Positions 8,724 through 15,351 of a stretch of 29,780 nt of DNA are shown piece by piece. Under the pieces are notes generated by a model. That model was not told the DNA's origin. It ran no database searches and worked only from the letters and a program-made list of their open reading frames with translations. Position numbers and translations under genes: made by a program. Source of the stretch: an uncultured Eubacterium sp. (lineage in GTDB: Bacteria > Bacillota_A > Clostridia > Lachnospirales > Lachnospiraceae); contig CAJUSH010000040.1 in the NCBI GenBank assembly GCA_910589045.1, forward strand, positions 1 through 29,780, given 5' to 3'. The stretch's first letter is position 1, and each line of letters starts with the position of its first letter.

Positions 8724-8772
8724 AGAAACACGCTGTTTTGATACGTCTATCGTATCAAAACAGCGTGTTTCT
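8724..8772. repeat. Perfect long palindrome in the vanS-vanG gap
   Basis: Two 22-bp arms (8724-8745 and 8751-8772) are exact inverted copies around a 5-base centre (TCTAT). The arms contain AAACACGCTGTTTTGATACG. Neither side has a good T run, so it is a poor classical terminator. It lies 50 bp before vanG and directly after the VanR-like box array. It could be an mRNA hairpin that separates vanRS from vanG-XY-T expression, a processing or stability element, or a DNA operator. Confidence 0.9.
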
Positions 8773-8782
8773 TGTTTTCGGA

Positions 8783-8837
8783 CTTTCTTTCAAACCTTCT
8801 ACAATTTTCTGCTTTAATTCTTACAACTTTCTGACAT
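8783..8837 (-). promoter_or_regulatory. Array of five 11-bp VanR-like boxes before vanG
   Basis: Read on the minus strand there are five contiguous 11-mers: ATGTCAGAAAG, TTGTAAGAATT, AAAGCAGAAAA, TTGTAGAAGGT, TTGAAAGAAAG. They share the form TTGtAaGAA with an 11-bp (one helical turn) period, as expected for an OmpR/PhoB-family activator. The same TTGTAAGA motif is duplicated before vanR. It resembles the TCGTANGAAANT consensus I recall for VanR in enterococci. This is therefore probably where VanR activates vanG-XY-T. Confidence 0.65.
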
Positions 8838-8865
8838 TTCAGAGCATGCACTGCTCTAACCGCTT

Positions 8866-9978
8866 TCAGCGTACCTCCACCTCATCCGGCAGAAAAACCG
8901 AGAATGTTATACATTCATCGGCACTCTGCGCTTCTATGTACCCTCCGTGCAGCTCCACAATCTCCTTTGCGATGGCAAGTCCCAGCCCGGCCCCGCCGCT
9001 TGCCGAGCCTCTGGAACTGTCCAGCCGGAAAAACCGCTCGAAAAGATGTGCGAGCTTCTCCGGCGGGATCGTCCGCCCGTGGTTTTTTACAACAAGCCGC
9101 ACGCCGCCGTCCGTCCGCACCAGCTGCATCCGCACCTCAGTCTGCCTGTAGCTGTAGTTGATCGCATTACGGATCAGATTGTCAAATACCCGCTCCAGCT
9201 TATCCCGGTCACAGACAATACCGATCCCCGGCTCAATTTCAAGCTCCCAGTGCAGCTCCTTTTCCATCAGAACCGGAAGAAACTCGCTGGCGATCTGCTC
9301 TGCCATCATACTCAGGTTGATCTGCTCCGTTTCGAGGCATTGTGCGGTCAGGCTAAAGCGAGTAATATCAAAAAATTCATTGATCAGCTCCTCCAGCCGC
9401 TCTGCCTTACCCAGGGCAATCCCGGTGTAACGCGCCCGCAGCTCCGGGGAGATCTGCGGCTCATCCTGCAGCAGGTTCAAATATCCGATCACACTCGTCA
9501 GCGGTGTTTTCAGATCATGCGCCAGATAGACGATGAGGTCGTTTTTCCGCTGCTCCGCCTCACGCGCGGCATAGGCATTGCGCAGCGACTGCTCCCGCGC
9601 CAGATTCAGCTCATTTTGCACGATGGCAAGCTCCGGGGACAGCTCAATGGAATCCTTCTTTGGATGAGAAAGACTGACCGCCGCCTCCACCACCTCATTC
9701 AGATAATTCAGCGGCATTCTAATCGCCCGATAGGTAAACACCAAAATACCCGTCAGCATCGTGACGATAATGAGAAACGGCGACAGATACTGCAGGGCTT
9801 TCAGAAAACGATAAAGCGGGCTGCCTAACGGCCATACAAAAAAATGCGCACAAACATACCATGTGATGACAAATCCGCCGGTCAGAAGCGCAAACAATCC
9901 CGTCAAAGAAAAAATAAGCTGCATAAAAATATTCCGCGATATCCGCGAATACTCCTGTTTCTTTTCCCTTCTATTCAA
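8866..9978 (-). CDS. vanS: VanS-type sensor histidine kinase
   Basis: A 370-residue kinase from the proposed TTG start. There are two membrane helices near residues 18-42 and 63-84, enclosing only a short outer loop of about 20 residues. A HAMP-like or coiled stretch follows, then the H-box AHDLKTPL with H154, a dimerisation helix, N-box RNAINYS, and G-boxes with GLGLAIAKEIVELHGG. The start overlaps the vanR stop, with GGGGAGTGGGG as ribosome site. The open frame extends further into vanR, but that part overlaps VanR coding in another frame and has no family resemblance. The tiny external loop suggests sensing of the drug or lipid II within or near the membrane, as in VanS of the B/G types; this is inferred. 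Confidence 0.9.
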   Translation of the reverse strand: MNRREKKQEYSRISRNIFMQLIFSLTGLFALLTGGFVITWYVCAHFFVWPLGSPLYRFLKALQYLSPFLIIVTMLTGILVFTYRAIRMPLNYLNEVVEAAVSLSHPKKDSIELSPELAIVQNELNLAREQSLRNAYAAREAEQRKNDLIVYLAHDLKTPLTSVIGYLNLLQDEPQISPELRARYTGIALGKAERLEELINEFFDITRFSLTAQCLETEQINLSMMAEQIASEFLPVLMEKELHWELEIEPGIGIVCDRDKLERVFDNLIRNAINYSYRQTEVRMQLVRTDGGVRLVVKNHGRTIPPEKLAHLFERFFRLDSSRGSASGGAGLGLAIAKEIVELHGGYIEAQSADECITFSVFLPDEVEVR

Positions 9979-10672
9979 TGGTATACCCCACTCCCCACAC
10001 GGTTTTGACATATTTAGGCTTCCGCGCCGGCTCACCCATTTTCTCGCGGAGTCTGGCAATGTGTGCCATCACCGTATTATTATTGTCCAGATACTTCTCA
10101 CCCCACACCGCCTCAAAAAGCTCCTCCGAGGCGACCACAGTTCCCCGCCGCTCACACAGATACCACAAAATCGAAAATTCCAGCGGCGTAAGCGCCACCT
10201 CCTTCCCGTTTAAAATGCATTTGTGGCTGCCCCTTGCAATGGAGAGCCCCCGTATATTGATCTCGTCCGACTCTGCTTCCCGCAGCTGCGTATCCATATT
10301 GTTGTAGCGCATATAGCGGCGCAGCTGTGTTTTCACCCGCGCCATCAGCTCCAGCGGATTGAAGGGCTTTGTCACATAATCATCCGCCCCCAGCGTCAGC
10401 CCCATGATCTTGTCCATGTCCTCCACCCTTGCGGTCAGCATAATAATCGGGTAAAAATGATCCCTGCGGATCTCCTGGCAGAGTGCAAAACCATCCATAT
10501 CCGGAAGCATCACATCCAGAATTGCAAGACTCAGCTCCTCTCGTCTGACGCAGGCGAGCGCGTCCGCCGCATTGTAAAACTTAAAAACCTCGTAGCCGTC
10601 ATTTTTCAGATAAACCTCCACCAGATCCGCAATGGCAGTCTCATCATCCACGACCATAATTTTCTCTTTCAC
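9971..10672 (-). CDS. vanR: VanR-type response regulator
   Basis: A 233-residue OmpR/PhoB-family regulator. The receiver domain has acidic pair D9/D10 (VVDDE), phospho-acceptor D53 (AILDVMLPD), and the conserved lysine in YVTKPFNP. A winged-helix domain follows (LTPLEFSILWYLCERRGTVV, ending in KTVWGVGYTIE). The GTG start at 10672 is chosen because KEKIMVVDDE matches the family N-terminus and GGAAAGGGG lies just upstream. The frame upstream of it has no ribosome site. It is transcribed with vanS (8-base overlap) from a promoter carrying two VanR-like boxes, so autoactivation is likely. Confidence 0.93.
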   Translation of the reverse strand: MKEKIMVVDDETAIADLVEVYLKNDGYEVFKFYNAADALACVRREELSLAILDVMLPDMDGFALCQEIRRDHFYPIIMLTARVEDMDKIMGLTLGADDYVTKPFNPLELMARVKTQLRRYMRYNNMDTQLREAESDEINIRGLSIARGSHKCILNGKEVALTPLEFSILWYLCERRGTVVASEELFEAVWGEKYLDNNNTVMAHIARLREKMGEPARKPKYVKTVWGVGYTIE

Positions 10673-10731
10673 GGGGGTTCCCCTTTCCTGTACCTGTCTT
10701 TTGTAAAATGTAATCTGTGTACTCCGGAAAT

Positions 10732-10778
10732 ATTTTAACATGCAGGCCCCGGAAAGTCATCTTACAATTTTCTTACAA
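10732..10778 (-). promoter_or_regulatory. vanR promoter with two VanR-like boxes
   Basis: On the minus strand there are two tandem 11-mers, TTGTAAGAAAA (10768-10778) and TTGTAAGATGA (10757-10767). The second overlaps a -35 ATGACT (10755-10760). A -10 TAAAAT (10732-10737) follows after a 17-bp spacer. Boxes overlapping the -35 are typical of OmpR-family activation, here self-activation. The motif matches the array before vanG. Confidence 0.7.
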
Positions 10779-10816
10779 TTTCCGCAACAGACCCGCCTTC
10801 GTTACGCCCCGCAAAT

Positions 10817-11866
10817 TCAGTAAGCCAGACGCCGCAGACTCCCCTCCTCAAAGGTATACTCCGGTGTCCGAAGGGGAAAGCGCAGCTCGTCCGCATAATA
10901 CCACGGGTCATCCTCATGAAGCGGATTTTTCAGCACATGAAATTCCTGCGCCGGCATATAGCCCTGCGCAAGCAGAAACGCCCGATCGCCCTGCCCGTCC
11001 TCGCACAGATCTACTACCATCACCACATGCCCCGGACTTCCGCCCTTCAAAAACACGTCCCCTGCGCGCAGATCATCTGCCGGCACCGGCTCCGATTCCG
11101 CATCCATCGACAGCGTACCCGCATACGAAAATACATACCGCAGATATTTTTTCAAATTTTCATAGGAATCATCAAAGCCGTCCGTTTGCACCCAGGTGAC
11201 CTCATTGCCCTCCACCCGGATCCGCTCACCGTCCCGCCACCTTGTATACTGTGCGTAAAAGCCATTTACAAAATGAAATGCGATACGCTCCTTCTGCCCG
11301 CTCTCCCAAAAATACTCCGCATACACGCGCATGACGGAATCCGCACACTGCTGCAAATCCTCACTCTCGATGGGAAGCGCAAGGACAGCCGCATGCGCCC
11401 GCTGATTTCCTTTTTCCGTGCCGTTATACAGCAAAACCGGACTGCCGTCCTCCTTCACGGGATATTCCCGCAAAAACGCCAAAAGGCTTCCCTCCTCCCC
11501 CTGCACACGGGAAAAGCCCTCCGGCTCCGCAAACCTCGTCTCCAGTGTCATGCCCTCAGGACGAATGATGCCCTCTCCCCGTCCGTCCCCGGCAATCTCC
11601 TCCTCTGAGAATTTGTCTGCATCCTCCTCCCCCGTGCGGTGCTCCGGTGCATCGTTTTGCGGCTTCTGAACCGGTTTATCCGCATGCTCCGGCACCTGAG
11701 CCTGTGATGCCGCAGCTCCCTCCGGACGCTCCTGCGGATCCTGCCCTGCTGCATCATTTTCCCGCCCTTCGCTCTGCGAAGGCACACGTATATCGTTTTT
11801 TGCACATCCGGTAAAAAGAACCCCGCAGAATACCGTCAACAGTATTATTCCTTTCCATCTGTTCAT
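10817..11866 (-). CDS. DUF4846-family lipoprotein
   Basis: A 349-residue secreted lipoprotein. The signal peptide ends in lipobox LFTGC near residue 20. An unstructured Gln/Glu/Pro-rich spacer runs to about residue 105. The C-terminal 230 residues match DUF4846, recognised from GDVFLKGGSPGHVVMVVD and FLLAQGYMPAQEFHVLKNP. The GSPGH..VVD and LAQGYMPAQE segments resemble an NlpC/P60- or amidase-like fold, but no activity is established. The ATG at 11866 follows AAGGAGG at ideal spacing; an earlier in-frame ATG (11887) lies upstream of that site. It sits just upstream of vanR on the same strand, but vanR has its own promoter, so membership of the van regulon is not implied. Confidence 0.85.
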   Translation of the reverse strand: MNRWKGIILLTVFCGVLFTGCAKNDIRVPSQSEGRENDAAGQDPQERPEGAAASQAQVPEHADKPVQKPQNDAPEHRTGEEDADKFSEEEIAGDGRGEGIIRPEGMTLETRFAEPEGFSRVQGEEGSLLAFLREYPVKEDGSPVLLYNGTEKGNQRAHAAVLALPIESEDLQQCADSVMRVYAEYFWESGQKERIAFHFVNGFYAQYTRWRDGERIRVEGNEVTWVQTDGFDDSYENLKKYLRYVFSYAGTLSMDAESEPVPADDLRAGDVFLKGGSPGHVVMVVDLCEDGQGDRAFLLAQGYMPAQEFHVLKNPLHEDDPWYYADELRFPLRTPEYTFEEGSLRRLAY

Positions 11867-12130
11867 AGAAACCTCCTTTTTGTGCATGCAATATTTATTG
11901 CCGCAAACACCGCCGACTGTCGATTTTTGCCTGCTTTTGTATTTTATAAAACTTTTAGATTTTCGTCACACGCGGTTCATAATTTCTTTCTATACTAAAA
12001 TTGTTCAAGACAAGGAGTCGTAAGCTTCCACGGAATCCGGGTCGGCTCCGACAAAAAACAACAGGGCTTTGCGCGCACGCGAAGTCCTTTTCTGATGCAT
12101 TTCTTTACATTCCCATGATCCTTCCGGATC
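11867..12130. other. 264-bp intergenic region between rsmF-like gene and DUF4846 gene
   Basis: No gene is evident. It holds the promoter of the DUF4846 gene. Around 12059-12094 there is a GC-rich imperfect hairpin followed on the minus strand by TGTTGTTTTTT, a possible weak terminator for the rsmF-like gene. The short open frame that starts at 12001 overlaps the rsmF-like gene and has no support. Confidence 0.4.
11941..11969 (-). promoter_or_regulatory. Probable promoter of the DUF4846 lipoprotein gene
   Basis: The minus strand has GTGACG (11964-11969), a 17-bp A/T-rich spacer and TAAAAT (11941-11946), within TTATAAAATAC. The start codon lies about 75 bp downstream. Confidence 0.5.
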
Positions 12131-13504
12131 TCAAAGCATCACCCGCAGGCCCTTCGGATAATGATTTTTCATCACACCGCGGCTCGCCTTTCCCCATCCC
12201 ATGGGAAAGCCCTGGCAGGTGACGAGTGTCCAGCCCTCATAGGGTGCGCCGCAGCTAAGCGTCTCACCCCGCAGATACCGTTCCGGCTCATCCGTCTCAA
12301 AGCAGCTGCGCACCTGAGAAGCCTGTAGCGCAAGCGCCAGTCCATGAGAGGGCTCGAAGCGGTTTTTCTTGCTTGTCCCAAGATGAAGCCCCGGGCGCAG
12401 CACCTTACAGCGGCCGATATCCGGCATCTCCTCCGGCACAAGGTAGAGCTGCTCCCCGAACACCTCCCGCCTGCCCCGGGGCATTTCAAGAAGGTGCTCC
12501 TTTGCAAAGCACTCATATGCCTGCCAGATCTCCCTCTCCCCTGCTGCGGTGCCCTTCTTCTCCGTGCGCCCTGCGCCTGGCACCCCCGGCATCCCGCGCA
12601 ACACGCCGTCCTTTTGCAGCTTTGCTGCAAAATGTCCCTCGCCGCGCTGTCTGTGCGGATAAATCCGGGCCGTGCCCAAACGCCCGCCTCCGGATACGCC
12701 GAGCGCCTCCGTGTCAATGGCAGCCGGATGAAGCCCGGGGTACTCCGCCAAAAGCCAATCGACCATTTCCTCATTCTCCTCCGGCGCAAAGGTGCAGGTG
12801 GAATAGACCAGTGTCCCTCCTGGCCGCAGCATCGCCGCGGCACACGACAAAATCTCCCGCTGGCGCATTGCACACCGCGCGGGAGTCTCCGGCGACCACT
12901 CTGCAAGCGCGGCCTCCTCCTTGTGGAACATTCCTTCCCCGGAGCAGGGCGCATCCACGACGATCCGGTCAAAAAATGCCGGGAAACGCAGCGCCAGCTC
13001 CTGCGGCGTATGATTCAGCACGACTGCATTTGTCACGCCCATACGCTCGATATTCCGGGAGAGAATTTTTGCACGGCTCTGCACCGGCTCGTTGCAGACA
13101 AGAAGCCCCTCGCCCCCAAGCCGTCCGGCGAGCTGCGTCGCCTTCCCGCCCGGCGCGGCGCACAGATCCAGCACCCGCTCGCCGGGCTGCGGGTCCGCAA
13201 TCTCCGCCACACACATCGCGCTGGGCTCCTGGATATAATACAGCCCCATCTCATGAAAATAATGTTTCCCCGGCCGCTCCTGCGGCCTGTAATAGTAGCC
13301 CTCCCTGGCCCACGGCACATGCGAAAGTGAGAAGGGCATCAGCTCCTCAAACCGCTTTCCCCCTGTTTTCAGCGGATTACAGCGAAGCCCGTACGCCCGC
13401 GGCGTCCCATAGCTCGCAAAAAATGCCTCCGCCTCCGCTCCAAGGCTTTCCCGCATCCGTTCTGCAAATGCCGCTGGAAGCATTGCCCGTATCTGATGAT
13501 CCAT
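12131..13504 (-). CDS. RsmF/RsmB-NOP family rRNA cytosine-C5 methyltransferase
   Basis: A 457-residue protein. The N-terminal targeting region leads into a Rossmann methyltransferase: SAM-binding VLDLCAAPGGKATQLA, motif IV DAPCSGEGMFHKE, and the catalytic Cys in VYSTCTFAPEENEE. This is the two-cysteine (DAPCSG/STCT) signature of NOL1/NOP2/Sun m5C enzymes. The C-terminal 150 residues (LRPGLHLGTSKKNRFEPSHGLAL onward) match the RsmF-type PUA-like RNA-binding tail. The family modifies 16S rRNA using SAM. The ATG follows AGAGGGAC, with an extended -10 upstream. The exact rRNA position methylated cannot be told. Confidence 0.93.
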   Translation of the reverse strand: MDHQIRAMLPAAFAERMRESLGAEAEAFFASYGTPRAYGLRCNPLKTGGKRFEELMPFSLSHVPWAREGYYYRPQERPGKHYFHEMGLYYIQEPSAMCVAEIADPQPGERVLDLCAAPGGKATQLAGRLGGEGLLVCNEPVQSRAKILSRNIERMGVTNAVVLNHTPQELALRFPAFFDRIVVDAPCSGEGMFHKEEAALAEWSPETPARCAMRQREILSCAAAMLRPGGTLVYSTCTFAPEENEEMVDWLLAEYPGLHPAAIDTEALGVSGGGRLGTARIYPHRQRGEGHFAAKLQKDGVLRGMPGVPGAGRTEKKGTAAGEREIWQAYECFAKEHLLEMPRGRREVFGEQLYLVPEEMPDIGRCKVLRPGLHLGTSKKNRFEPSHGLALALQASQVRSCFETDEPERYLRGETLSCGAPYEGWTLVTCQGFPMGWGKASRGVMKNHYPKGLRVML

Positions 13505-13543
13505 ATCGTCCCTCTTATTTCCTAAATCTTAGTATCCATCTCC

Positions 13544-13549
13544 AGTATA
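13544..13549 (-). promoter_or_regulatory. Extended -10 before the rsmF-like gene
   Basis: The minus strand reads TGTTATACT, with TG one base before TATACT, about 40 bp before the start codon. The upstream -35 region is T-rich (TTTCCTTTTT) but not canonical. The rest of the gap to the lrp gene (13550-13688) shows no further feature. Confidence 0.45.
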
Positions 13550-13688
13550 ACATTTTCCCTTAAAAAGGAAAGAGAAAAACATGGTTGGCATTGCCTAAAA
13601 TCTGGTTCAGAAATCGTCCTTTTCTGCTATGCCTTCTGTCAGAAACGTATCAGCCAAAACAGGCCGCGGTGACCGGATTCCTTCCGTT

Positions 13689-14150
13689 CTACGCCGTCTC
13701 TCCGATCAGCGGTGAAATCTCCCGGTGCTCAATCGCAGTGGAAAACACGATCTGCGTCTGTGTCCGGCCAAATTTCCGAGCCTGAGACACGAAGGCTTCG
13801 AGCTCCCCTTTACTTGAATAGGCCACCTCTAAGAGCATCGCATCCTCCCCCGTCATACAGCTGCACTCAATCACATTGTTGCATCCCCGTGCCAGATCCA
13901 GAAACGCATCCCGCTTGCCGGGAAATACCCTCACATTCACAAAGGCCCGAATACGGTTGCCCAGCTTTTCCTTATTGACGCACATGTGGTAGCCGAGAAT
14001 ATAGCCCTCGCGCTCCAGCTTATCGATCCGTGCGGAAGTCGCCGGAGAGGATAAATATACCTGCGACGCAATATCCTTTAAAGAGGTTCGCGCATTCTTT
14101 TGCAGGATATGTAAAATTTTTCTGTCTACACTGTCTAACTGCTGCTTCAT
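13689..14150 (-). CDS. Lrp/AsnC family transcriptional regulator
   Basis: A 153-residue regulator of standard length. The N-terminal winged HTH reads LDSVDRKILHILQKNARTSLKDIA then SPATSARIDKLEREGYI. The C-terminal RAM ligand-binding domain covers about residues 65-145 (IRAFVNVRV, VIECSCMTGEDAMLLEV). Family members bind amino acids and act locally or globally on amino-acid metabolism. The ligand here is unknown. The ATG has an AGGTGATG site. Upstream there is a promoter, a palindrome at the transcription start and a terminator-like hairpin, suggesting control of its own expression. It is divergent from the amidohydrolase gene, a possible target. Confidence 0.93.
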   Translation of the reverse strand: MKQQLDSVDRKILHILQKNARTSLKDIASQVYLSSPATSARIDKLEREGYILGYHMCVNKEKLGNRIRAFVNVRVFPGKRDAFLDLARGCNNVIECSCMTGEDAMLLEVAYSSKGELEAFVSQARKFGRTQTQIVFSTAIEHREISPLIGETA

Positions 14151-14222
14151 CTCTCATCACCTCATCTTTTTTGCGATCATTATTTTCTCGCCCGGGAAAT
14201 TCCTTTAAATTTCCGATATGGC

Positions 14223-14255
14223 AAAAAGGCGTTCCAACCCCTTGGTTGAAACGCC
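14223..14255 (-). terminator. Leader terminator (attenuator candidate) upstream of lrp-like gene
   Basis: On the minus strand, GGCGTTTCAACC and GGTTGGAACGCC pair (one G-U or mismatch position) around AAGG, followed immediately by TTTTT. It stands about 58 nt after the predicted lrp transcription start and 73 bp before the ATG. It would end transcription before the gene unless antitermination occurs. No plus-strand gene ends here that would need it. Confidence 0.75.
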
Positions 14256-14263
14256 CTTGTCTC

Positions 14264-14280
14264 ACTTAATTTTATTAAGT
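14264..14280. promoter_or_regulatory. Palindrome at the predicted lrp transcription start
   Basis: ACTTAAT (14264-14270) and ATTAAGT (14274-14280) are perfect inverted arms around TTT, immediately downstream of the lrp -10. It is A/T-rich and the right size for an Lrp-type autorepression site, or it could be a short 5' hairpin. Confidence 0.5.
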
Positions 14281-14287
14281 TAGTGCT

Positions 14288-14316
14288 ATCATATCATTCA
14301 AAAAGTCATTTGTCCA
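14288..14316 (-). promoter_or_regulatory. Promoter of the lrp-like gene
   Basis: On the minus strand, TGGACA (14311-14316), a 17-bp spacer and TATGAT (14288-14293). Each hexamer is one base from consensus. The start point would fall near 14281. Confidence 0.7.
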
Positions 14317-14481
14317 GTATTTTTTCGGAAACAAAACATACGGCTTGTTTCACGTTATCATTTGGGGTACACTAGTATAAGCAGGTGCGCGGTATAGTTC
14401 ATTCGTGTGTATGATACCTGAAAACAGGCTTGCACCGTCATCCGCAAAACAAACTATGATATACAGAAAGAAGGAATTTTC

Positions 14482-15294
14482 ATGCTGATCGATTTTCATA
14501 CCCATATATTTCCGGACAAAATTGCTGCCTCCGCCATCCAGGGGCTCAGTGAGCGGGCGCAAATTCCGCCCCACACAGACGGCACCCTGCAGGGGCTTAT
14601 CGATGCCATGTCGCGGGACGGCGTAGATTTATCCGTTGTGCTGCCCGTCGCCACCAACCCCGCACAGGTCGAAAAGATCAACCGCCGCGCCCTCGAGATA
14701 AACGCCCTCTTTGACAAAACCGGGGTCATCTCCTTCGGTGCCATGCATCCGGAATTTTCAGATTACAAAGCCGAGCTGCGATGGCTCCGCGAAAACGGCT
14801 TTAAGGGCATTAAGCTGCATCCCGACTATCAGAAATGCTGTGCCGACGACCCGGCGATTGTAAACATTATCTCGGAAGCAGAGAGCCTCGGATTATATAC
14901 CACGCTCCACGCCGGCATTGACATCGGTTATCCCGATCCGGTGCACTGCTCACCGATACACGCCAAAAAGCTCGTGGATACGCTTCACCCCACCCACGTC
15001 ATCCTGGCCCACACGGGCGGCTGGAAGCAGTGGGACGCGGTCATCGAGCTTTTGACCGACCCCGCGCTCTACTTTGATATCTCTTTCTCCTTTGGCGTGA
15101 TCACATCAGAGCAGTTTCTGACGATTTTACAGCAGCACGGCAGCAAGCATCTGCTGTTCGGCACGGACTCCCCCTGGGACAGCGCCGCCCACACCTTAAC
15201 AGAGCTGAACAAGCTTGCGCTCACCCAGGAGCAGATGGATGATATCTGTTACAAAAACGCCTGCCGCCTGCTTGGATTGCAGGAAATTTCGTGA
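14482..15294 (+). CDS. Amidohydrolase-superfamily metal-dependent hydrolase
   Basis: A 270-residue TIM-barrel protein. The N-terminal metal motif is IDFHTHIFPDK (HxH at residues 6-8). Other ligands are GIKLHPDYQ, TTLHAGID, VILAHTGG and the final aspartate in FGTDSPWD. This set matches the amidohydrolase-2-like branch. The substrate is not predictable; such enzymes include decarboxylases and lactone or amide hydrolases. No signal peptide is present. The ATG follows AAGGAATT. It ends just before the strong hairpin shared with pta. Its divergent position opposite an Lrp-type regulator suggests, but does not show, joint control. Confidence 0.88.
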   Translation: MLIDFHTHIFPDKIAASAIQGLSERAQIPPHTDGTLQGLIDAMSRDGVDLSVVLPVATNPAQVEKINRRALEINALFDKTGVISFGAMHPEFSDYKAELRWLRENGFKGIKLHPDYQKCCADDPAIVNIISEAESLGLYTTLHAGIDIGYPDPVHCSPIHAKKLVDTLHPTHVILAHTGGWKQWDAVIELLTDPALYFDISFSFGVITSEQFLTILQQHGSKHLLFGTDSPWDSAAHTLTELNKLALTQEQMDDICYKNACRLLGLQEIS

Positions 15295-15295
15295 T

Positions 15296-15338
15296 AAAAA
15301 TACGGCGCACCCCAAATTCCAAACCGGGGTGCGCCGTA
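15296..15338. terminator. Terminator between amidohydrolase and pta genes
   Basis: A 13-bp stem, TACGGCGCACCCC (15301-15313) with GGGGTGCGCCGTA (15326-15338). The T run (TTTTT) follows on the minus strand, so it primarily ends pta transcription. It may also stop the convergent amidohydrolase transcript. Confidence 0.88.
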
Positions 15339-15351
15339 TCCTTCTGTGATT

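Larger units (their letters stand above)
14151..14481. promoter_or_regulatory. 331-bp divergent region between lrp-like and amidohydrolase genes
   Basis: No gene is seen. On the minus strand it carries the lrp promoter, a 7-bp-arm palindrome and a terminator hairpin (listed separately). On the plus strand it has TATGAT elements near 14418 and 14453 that could serve the amidohydrolase, but neither has a convincing -35 at 17 bp. Confidence 0.5.

Noticed and set aside
9979..10059. Upstream extension of the vanS frame
   Set aside because: It overlaps the vanR winged-helix coding region and has no family resemblance. The TTG at 9978 behind GGGGAGTGGGG fits length and topology better.
12344..13563. 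Two long plus-strand open frames opposite the rsmF-like gene
   Set aside because: They are antisense shadows of a methyltransferase with intact catalytic motifs. Their compositions (Pro/Ala/Arg-rich) are typical of the complement of GC-rich coding DNA.
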